Shown here piece by piece: positions 4,916 to 9,331 of a stretch of 9,331 nt of DNA (positions are counted from its first letter, which is position 1; each line of letters opens with the position of its first letter). The notes beneath the pieces were generated by a model. That model worked only from the letters and a program-made list of their open reading frames with translations. It did no database searches and was not told the origin of the DNA. Source of the DNA: JAFHCF01 sp048497495 (GTDB taxonomy: Bacteria; Pseudomonadota; Alphaproteobacteria; Rhizobiales; Ancalomicrobiaceae); the NCBI GenBank assembly GCA_048497495.1, contig JAFHCF010000225.1, positions 1-9,331 of the forward strand, given 5' to 3'. Position numbers and translations under genes: made by a program.

Positions 4916-7900
4916 TCAGGCGTAGACCACCAGCAGGTCCTTGGCGTCGATCGGCGCCCCGGTCGCGACCAGGACCTCGGCTATTCTTCCGTCGCGCTCG
5001 GCGTGCAGCGCCGTCTCCATCTTCATCGCCTCGATCGACAGCAACACGTCGCCGGCCTTGACCTCCTGGCCCGCCTTGACCGCCACCGTCGAGACGACGC
5101 CCGGCATCGGCGCCGCCACATGGTCGGCGTTGCCGTCCTCGCCCTTGCGCCGCGCCACCACCTTGGCGGCGGCGGACCGGTTCGGCACCTTGACGATACG
5201 CGGTTGGCCGTTGAGTTCGAAGAACACCTTGACCATGCCCGAGTCGTCGGTCTCGCCGATCGCCTGGGCGAGCACCACCAGGGTCTTGCCCTTCTCGATC
5301 TCGACCAGGACTTCGTCGCCCGGCTGCAGCCCGTAGAAATAGACCGGCGTGGGGAGCGCCGACGTCGGCCCGTAGAGGTCGTGCATGCGGCTGAAGTCGG
5401 TGTAGACCTTGGGGTACATCAGATAGGAGGCGAGGTCGGTGTCGGAGATCTCCGCCGCCGCGCGCCCCGTCTTCTTGGCGACGTCGGCCCGCTCCGCCTC
5501 GAGGTCGGCGTCGTCGAGCAGCGATCCGGGCCGCTCGGTATAGGCCGGCTGGCCCTTGAGGATCTTCGCCTGAAGCGCCTTCGGCCACCCGCCCGGCGGC
5601 TGGCCGAGATCGCCGCGGAAGAGTTGGACCACCGACTCGGGGAAGGCGACGTCCTTCGCCGGATCCTCGACCTCGGCCGCCGTGAGGCCGGCGGCGACCA
5701 TCGACAGCGCCATGTCGCCCACCACCTTGGAGGTCGGCGTCACCTTGACGATGTCGCCGAACATGCGGTTGACGTCGGCATAGGTCTGGGCGACGTCGTG
5801 CCACTTGGCCTCGAGGCCGAGGGCGCGCGCCTGCTCCTTGAGGTTGGTGAACTGCCCGCCGGGCATCTCGTGCAGATAGACTTCCGAAGCGCCGGCGCGC
5901 AGGTCGCTCTCGAAGGCGCGATACTTGGTCCTGACCGCCTCCCAATAGAACGACAGCTTGCGGATCACCGCCGGGTCGAGCCCGCTGTCGCGCTCGGTGC
6001 CCTTCAGCGCCGCGACGATCGAGCCGAGGCAGGGCTGCGAGGTGAGGCCGGAGAAGGCGTCGATCGCCGCGTCGACCGCGTCCACCCCGGCATCGACCGC
6101 CGCCAGCACGCTCGCCGCCGAGATCCCCGAGGTGTCGTGGGTATGGAAGTGGATCGGGATCTGGATCTCCTGGCGCAGCGCCGCGAACAGCGCCTTCGCC
6201 GCCGCGGGCTTCAGAAGCCCCGCCATGTCCTTGACGCCGAGCACGTGGGCGCCGGCCTTCTCCATCTCCTTGGCCAGGTCGACGTAATACTTCAGCGAGT
6301 ATTTCGACCGGTCGGGATCGAGGATGTCGCCGGTGTAGCAGACGGCCGCCTCGGCGACCTTGTTCTCGCTCGCCACCGCGTCGATCGCCGGGCGGATGTT
6401 CTCCATCCAGTTGAGCGCGTCGAAGATGCGGAAGACGTCGACGCCGCCCTTGGCCGCTTGCGCGACGAAGAACTTGACGACGTTGTCGGGATAGTTGGCG
6501 TAGCCGACGCCGTTGGCGCCGCGCAGCAGCATCTGCAGCAGGATGTTCGGCGCCTTCTCGCGCACCAGCGCCAGCCGTTCCCACGGATCCTCGGTGAGGA
6601 AGCGCATGGCGACGTCGAAGGTCGCCCCGCCCCAGCATTCGAGGGAGAAGAGCCGCGGCAGGCCCTTGGCATAGGCCTCGGCCACCGCGACGATGTCGTG
6701 GGTGCGCATCCGGGTGGCGAGCAGCGACTGATGGCCGTCGCGCATGGTGGTGTCGGTGATCAGGATCTGGTTCTGCGCCAGCATCCAGTCCGCCAGCCCC
6801 TTCGGGCCGCGCTCGTCGAGGATCTGCTTGGTGCCGGGTCTGATCGCGCCGGGGAACTGTGGCACCACCGGCCGCGCCGCGTCGCTCGGGGGAAGGGCGC
6901 GGCCGCGCACCTCCGGATGGCCGTTGACGGTGACGTCGGCGATGAAGGTCAGGAGCTTGGTCGCCCGGTCCTTGCGGCGGGCGCCCCGGAACAACTCCGG
7001 CGTCTCGTCGATGAAGCGGGTGGTGTAGGCCGCCGTCTGGAAGTCGGGATGGCCGATGACGTTTTCGAGGAAGGTCAGATTGGTGGCGACGCCGCGGATG
7101 CGGAACTCGCGCAGCGCCCGGTCCATGCGGGCGATCGCCTCGCTCGGCGTCGGCGCCCAGGCGGTGACCTTCTCCAGCATCGGATCGTAGAAACGGGTGA
7201 TCACCGCGCCGGAATAGGCGGTGCCGCCGTCGAGGCGGATGCCGAAACCCATGGCGCCGCGATAGGCGGTGATGCGGCCGTAGTCGGGGACGAAGTTGTT
7301 CTCCGGATCCTCGGTGGTGATGCGGCACTGCAGCGCGTGACCGTTGAGGCGGATGTCGGCTTGCGCCGGCACGCCGCTCTCCGGCGACCCGATCGTCGCC
7401 CCTTCGACCAGCGCGATCTGCGCCTTGACGATGTCGATGCCGGTCACCTGCTCGGTGACGGTGTGCTCGACCTGGATGCGCGGATTGACCTCGATGAAGT
7501 AGAAGGCGCCGGTGTCGGCGTCCATCAGGAACTCGACCGTGCCGGCCGCGACGTAACCGGTCGCCCGGGCGATCTTCACCGCGTGGGCGCAGAGCTCCGC
7601 CCGCCGGGCTTCGTCGAGATAGGGCGCGGGCGCCCGCTCGACCACCTTCTGGTGACGTCGCTGCACCGTGCAGTCGCGCTCGAAGAGATGGACGACGTTG
7701 CCCGCCCTGTCGCCGAGGATCTGCACCTCGACGTGGCGAGCCCGCTCGACCAGCTTCTCGAGATAGACCTCGTCCTTGCCGAAGGCGGCCATCGCCTCGC
7801 GCTTGGCGGCGACCACGTCGCGCATCAGCTGGGCCTCGTCGCGGATCACCCGCATGCCGCGCCCGCCGCCGCCCCACGACGCCTTGAGCATCACCGGATA

Positions 7901-8365
7901 GCCGATCTTCAGCGCCTCGGCCCTGATCGCCGCCATGTCCTCGGGCAGCGGCTCGGTCGCCGGCATCACCGGCACGCCGACCGAGATGGCGAGATTGCGC
8001 GCCGCCACCTTGTTGCCGAGCCGGCGCATGGTGTCGGGCGACGGCCCGATGAAGGTGATCCCCGCCTCGGCGCAGGCATCGGCGAATTCGGGGCTCTCCG
8101 ACAGGAAGCCGTAGCCGGGATGGATCGCATCGGCGCCGGCATGTCGAGCCACCCGCAGGATCTCCGGCACGCTCAGATAGGCCTCGATCGGCCCCATTCC
8201 CTTACCGATCTGATAGGCCTCGTCCGCCTTGAAGCGGTGGAGCGCCAGCTTGTCTTCCTCGGCGAAGACCGCGACCGTGCCGAGCCCCAGCTCGTTGGCG
8301 GCGCGAAACACCCGAATGGCGATCTCGGAACGGTTGGCGACGAGGATCTTACGGATCTTGGGCAC
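4916..8365 (-). CDS. pyc: Pyruvate carboxylase
   Basis: A complete 1149-residue biotin-dependent pyruvate carboxylase. It makes oxaloacetate from pyruvate, bicarbonate and ATP in the cytoplasm and so replenishes the TCA cycle. Domain order is standard. Biotin carboxylase (about 1-460) has the ATP-grasp loop GGGGRGM at 165-171 and EVNPRIQVEH at 292-301. The carboxyltransferase domain (about 530-800) has DTTMRDGHQS at 538-547 and metal-site residues Asp543, Lys712 (VKDMAG), His741 and His743, with Thr876 in KVTPTSKVVGD. These sit six residues before the positions I recall for the Rhizobium etli enzyme. The C-terminal carrier has biotinyl Lys1115 in EAMKMET. The start codon is GTG (8365-8363): an in-frame TGA lies 18 bp upstream, so no longer form exists. 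The nearest Shine-Dalgarno-like AAGGA is 11 bp away, a long spacing. Two palindromes lie just upstream. No defect is seen. Confidence 0.98.
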   Translation of the reverse strand: MPKIRKILVANRSEIAIRVFRAANELGLGTVAVFAEEDKLALHRFKADEAYQIGKGMGPIEAYLSVPEILRVARHAGADAIHPGYGFLSESPEFADACAEAGITFIGPSPDTMRRLGNKVAARNLAISVGVPVMPATEPLPEDMAAIRAEALKIGYPVMLKASWGGGGRGMRVIRDEAQLMRDVVAAKREAMAAFGKDEVYLEKLVERARHVEVQILGDRAGNVVHLFERDCTVQRRHQKVVERAPAPYLDEARRAELCAHAVKIARATGYVAAGTVEFLMDADTGAFYFIEVNPRIQVEHTVTEQVTGIDIVKAQIALVEGATIGSPESGVPAQADIRLNGHALQCRITTEDPENNFVPDYGRITAYRGAMGFGIRLDGGTAYSGAVITRFYDPMLEKVTAWAPTPSEAIARMDRALREFRIRGVATNLTFLENVIGHPDFQTAAYTTRFIDETPELFRGARRKDRATKLLTFIADVTVNGHPEVRGRALPPSDAARPVVPQFPGAIRPGTKQILDERGPKGLADWMLAQNQILITDTTMRDGHQSLLATRMRTHDIVAVAEAYAKGLPRLFSLECWGGATFDVAMRFLTEDPWERLALVREKAPNILLQMLLRGANGVGYANYPDNVVKFFVAQAAKGGVDVFRIFDALNWMENIRPAIDAVASENKVAEAAVCYTGDILDPDRSKYSLKYYVDLAKEMEKAGAHVLGVKDMAGLLKPAAAKALFAALRQEIQIPIHFHTHDTSGISAASVLAAVDAGVDAVDAAIDAFSGLTSQPCLGSIVAALKGTERDSGLDPAVIRKLSFYWEAVRTKYRAFESDLRAGASEVYLHEMPGGQFTNLKEQARALGLEAKWHDVAQTYADVNRMFGDIVKVTPTSKVVGDMALSMVAAGLTAAEVEDPAKDVAFPESVVQLFRGDLGQPPGGWPKALQAKILKGQPAYTERPGSLLDDADLEAERADVAKKTGRAAAEISDTDLASYLMYPKVYTDFSRMHDLYGPTSALPTPVYFYGLQPGDEVLVEIEKGKTLVVLAQAIGETDDSGMVKVFFELNGQPRIVKVPNRSAAAKVVARRKGEDGNADHVAAPMPGVVSTVAVKAGQEVKAGDVLLSIEAMKMETALHAERDGRIAEVLVATGAPIDAKDLLVVYA

Positions 8366-8379
8366 GGAGGAAATGGTCC

Positions 8380-8393
8380 TTCAATCGATTGAA
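8380..8393. promoter_or_regulatory. 14-bp perfect palindrome upstream of pyc, candidate operator
   Basis: TTCAATCGATTGAA is a perfect dyad without spacer, an AT-rich island in very GC-rich DNA. On the pyc strand its downstream end overlaps the AAGGA Shine-Dalgarno-like sequence, and it lies 15 bp from the GTG start. The form (AT-rich half sites around a central CG) resembles LacI/GalR-type operators. Which regulator binds, if any, cannot be told. Confidence 0.5.
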
Positions 8394-8394
8394 A

Positions 8395-8416
8395 CGGAAA
8401 GCGGATCCGCCTTCCG
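8395..8416. promoter_or_regulatory. 22-bp near-perfect palindrome upstream of pyc
   Basis: Half sites CGGAAAGCGGA (8395-8405) and TCCGCCTTCCG (8406-8416) are complementary except for one pair (A/C, seen as G-T on the other strand). It starts one base after the 14-bp palindrome, so the two form a compound dyad of about 37 bp in the leader or promoter of pyc. It could be a second operator or an RNA hairpin in the pyc leader. Confidence 0.45.
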
Positions 8417-8684
8417 GCACATGGTCACGCATCGACCACCGCACCCGCGACGGTCCCTGCGGCGTCGTGTTGCGGTGCACCCTAGACTAGAGGCGCGGGC
8501 GCGGATGTCCATCCCACCGCCGCCGTTTTTCATCGCCGGCGCGCCCGAATGAACGGCACGGGACGTCAGACCGCCCACCCGCGAGCCCTCCGAAACCCGC
8601 CGCTCCGGACGAGGATTCCGGCACCGGGCTTGACGGCGCCCCCGCGGATCGTGGATCACGACCGAAAGCACATTGGAGCGCCCC

Positions 8685-9331
8685 GTGACCGAAAATCCTC
8701 GTCTTGTGGAAGTCCTGCGCGGCGCGACGGTGGAAAGCCGGCATCGCGGCGCCGTCGCCGTCGCCGATGCCGAGGGGCGCCTGATCTTTCACCTCGGCGA
8801 CGTCGAGGCGCCGATCTTTCCGCGTTCGGCGATCAAGGTGATGCAGGGCCTGCCGCTGGTGGAGTCGGGCGCGGCCGACGCGCTGTCGCTGAGCCGGGCC
8901 GAACTGGCGCTCGCCACGGCCTCCCACAACGGCGAGGAGGCTCATGTCGAGGGCGCCCGCGCCATGCTGGCCAAGGTCGGCCGCGACGAGACCTGCCTGG
9001 TGTGCGGCGCGCATTGGCCCGGCCGCGAGGACGACCGCGGCCGCCTGCATCGCGCCGGGCGGCAACCCTCGCGGCTCCACAACAATTGTTCGGGCAAGCA
9101 CGCCGGCTTCGTCTGCTTCGCCGTCCACGCCGGCATCGATCCGGCCGGTTACGGCGACGTCGACCACCCGGTGCAGCGGGAGATCGCCGCCGCGATCCAG
9201 GACGTCACCGGCACCGACATGGCGCGGGCGCCGCGTGGGCGGGACGGCTGCTCGATCCCGACCTGGGGCCTGCCGCTGGCCGGCATGGCGCGCGGCTTCG
9301 CCCGGATGGCGACCGGCGTCGGCCTCGCGCC
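8685..9331 (+). CDS. Class 3 (rhizobial-type) L-asparaginase, N-terminal 215 residues
   Basis: An open frame from GTG at 8685 to the right edge, 215 codons, belonging to the Asparaginase_II family typified by the Rhizobium etli enzymes; it is unrelated to the bacterial type I/II (EcAI/EcAII) fold. It would hydrolyse L-asparagine to aspartate and ammonia. The family's key residues sit at the positions I recall for R. etli ReAV: Ser48 and Lys51 (RSAIK), Ser80 (TASHNGEE), and metal ligands Cys135, Lys138 (NNCSGKH) and Cys189 (DGCS). The remaining catalytic Lys near 263 is past the edge. GGAG at 8675-8678, six bases before the GTG, sets the start; an in-frame TTG at 8673 lies on top of that site and is unlikely. 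No signal peptide is seen, so it is probably cytoplasmic. It is divergent from pyc. Confidence 0.93.
   Translation, partial: MTENPRLVEVLRGATVESRHRGAVAVADAEGRLIFHLGDVEAPIFPRSAIKVMQGLPLVESGAADALSLSRAELALATASHNGEEAHVEGARAMLAKVGRDETCLVCGAHWPGREDDRGRLHRAGRQPSRLHNNCSGKHAGFVCFAVHAGIDPAGYGDVDHPVQREIAAAIQDVTGTDMARAPRGRDGCSIPTWGLPLAGMARGFARMATGVGLA

Larger units (their letters stand above)
8366..8684. promoter_or_regulatory. Divergent 319-bp intergenic region between pyc and the asparaginase gene
   Basis: This gap must hold both promoters. The pyc-proximal part (8380-8416) contains two adjacent palindromes, listed separately. Further in, CTAGACTAG at 8482-8490 contains two copies of CTAG, a tetranucleotide that is generally scarce in proteobacteria, beside a TTGCGG at 8470-8475; the spacing does not make a standard promoter. 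The remaining 190 bp before the asparaginase gene are GC-rich, with a T5 run near 8525. I see no gene or RNA there: frames that cross it have no recognisable protein features. Confidence 0.5.

Noticed and set aside
4713..7877. The I9-protein frame stays open upstream for more than 1000 codons into pyc, suggesting a giant fusion
   Set aside because: That upstream part is pyc read in another frame and has no protein-like features. The ATG at 4712 starts a proper signal peptide and has its own ribosome binding site.
4715..8392. A 1225-codon open frame on the plus strand, opposite pyc
   Set aside because: It is the antisense shadow of pyc in high-GC DNA. Its translation is low-complexity Arg/Asp/His-rich sequence with no domain, while the minus strand encodes a complete pyruvate carboxylase with all catalytic residues.
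8487..9167. A 226-codon minus-strand frame opposite the asparaginase
   Set aside because: The plus strand carries the class 3 asparaginase residues in register, so this is its shadow.
1..9331. CRISPR array, tRNA/rRNA, insertion sequence or phage elements
   Set aside because: No regularly spaced repeats, no cloverleaf or ribosomal motifs, and no transposase, integrase or phage protein motifs were found on either strand.

Overview
The window is high-GC DNA with tightly packed genes. Its gene content (a two-domain-plus-BCCP pyruvate carboxylase close to the Rhizobium type, a rhizobial-type class 3 asparaginase, a PhaA/AtoB-like thiolase followed by an SDR) suggests an alphaproteobacterium, probably of the Hyphomicrobiales. 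The genus cannot be read from the sequence. No tRNA, rRNA, transposase, CRISPR array or phage gene was seen, so this looks like ordinary chromosome.

Layout, left to right. (1) A minus-strand pair: a complete thiolase (72-1244) and, 14 bp after it, the first 19 codons of a short-chain dehydrogenase leaving the left edge (1-57). Together they would carry out the last two steps of a CoA-thioester degradation, either beta-oxidation-like or isoleucine-like. (2) A divergent plus-strand flavoprotein of the nitronate monooxygenase family (1506-2429). (3) A strong GC-rich hairpin (2452-2483) between the convergent gene ends, probably a two-way terminator. (4) A minus-strand pair of exported proteins: a 156-residue protein with a signal peptide and a stand-alone inhibitor-I9-like domain (4242-4712), then a complete secreted subtilisin-family (S8) protease with its own I9-type propeptide (2520-4019). 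(5) A complete 1149-residue pyruvate carboxylase on the minus strand (4916-8365), separated from the I9 protein by 203 bp holding two related perfect inverted repeats. (6) A divergent plus-strand class 3 L-asparaginase starting at a GTG (8685) and running off the right edge. The 319-bp pyc/asparaginase gap holds two adjacent palindromes just upstream of pyc.

How the genes fit together. Thiolase/SDR and pyruvate carboxylase are central carbon enzymes (acyl-CoA breakdown and oxaloacetate supply). The asparaginase yields aspartate and ammonia, which also feeds oxaloacetate. The part most worth attention is the I9 protein plus S8 protease. The I9 protein is visibly a paralogue of the protease's own propeptide (23 of 44 identical residues without gaps over the core). 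This suggests a secreted protease travelling with a separate, diffusible copy of its propeptide, which could act as inhibitor, folding helper or immunity-like safeguard. That role is inferred, not shown.
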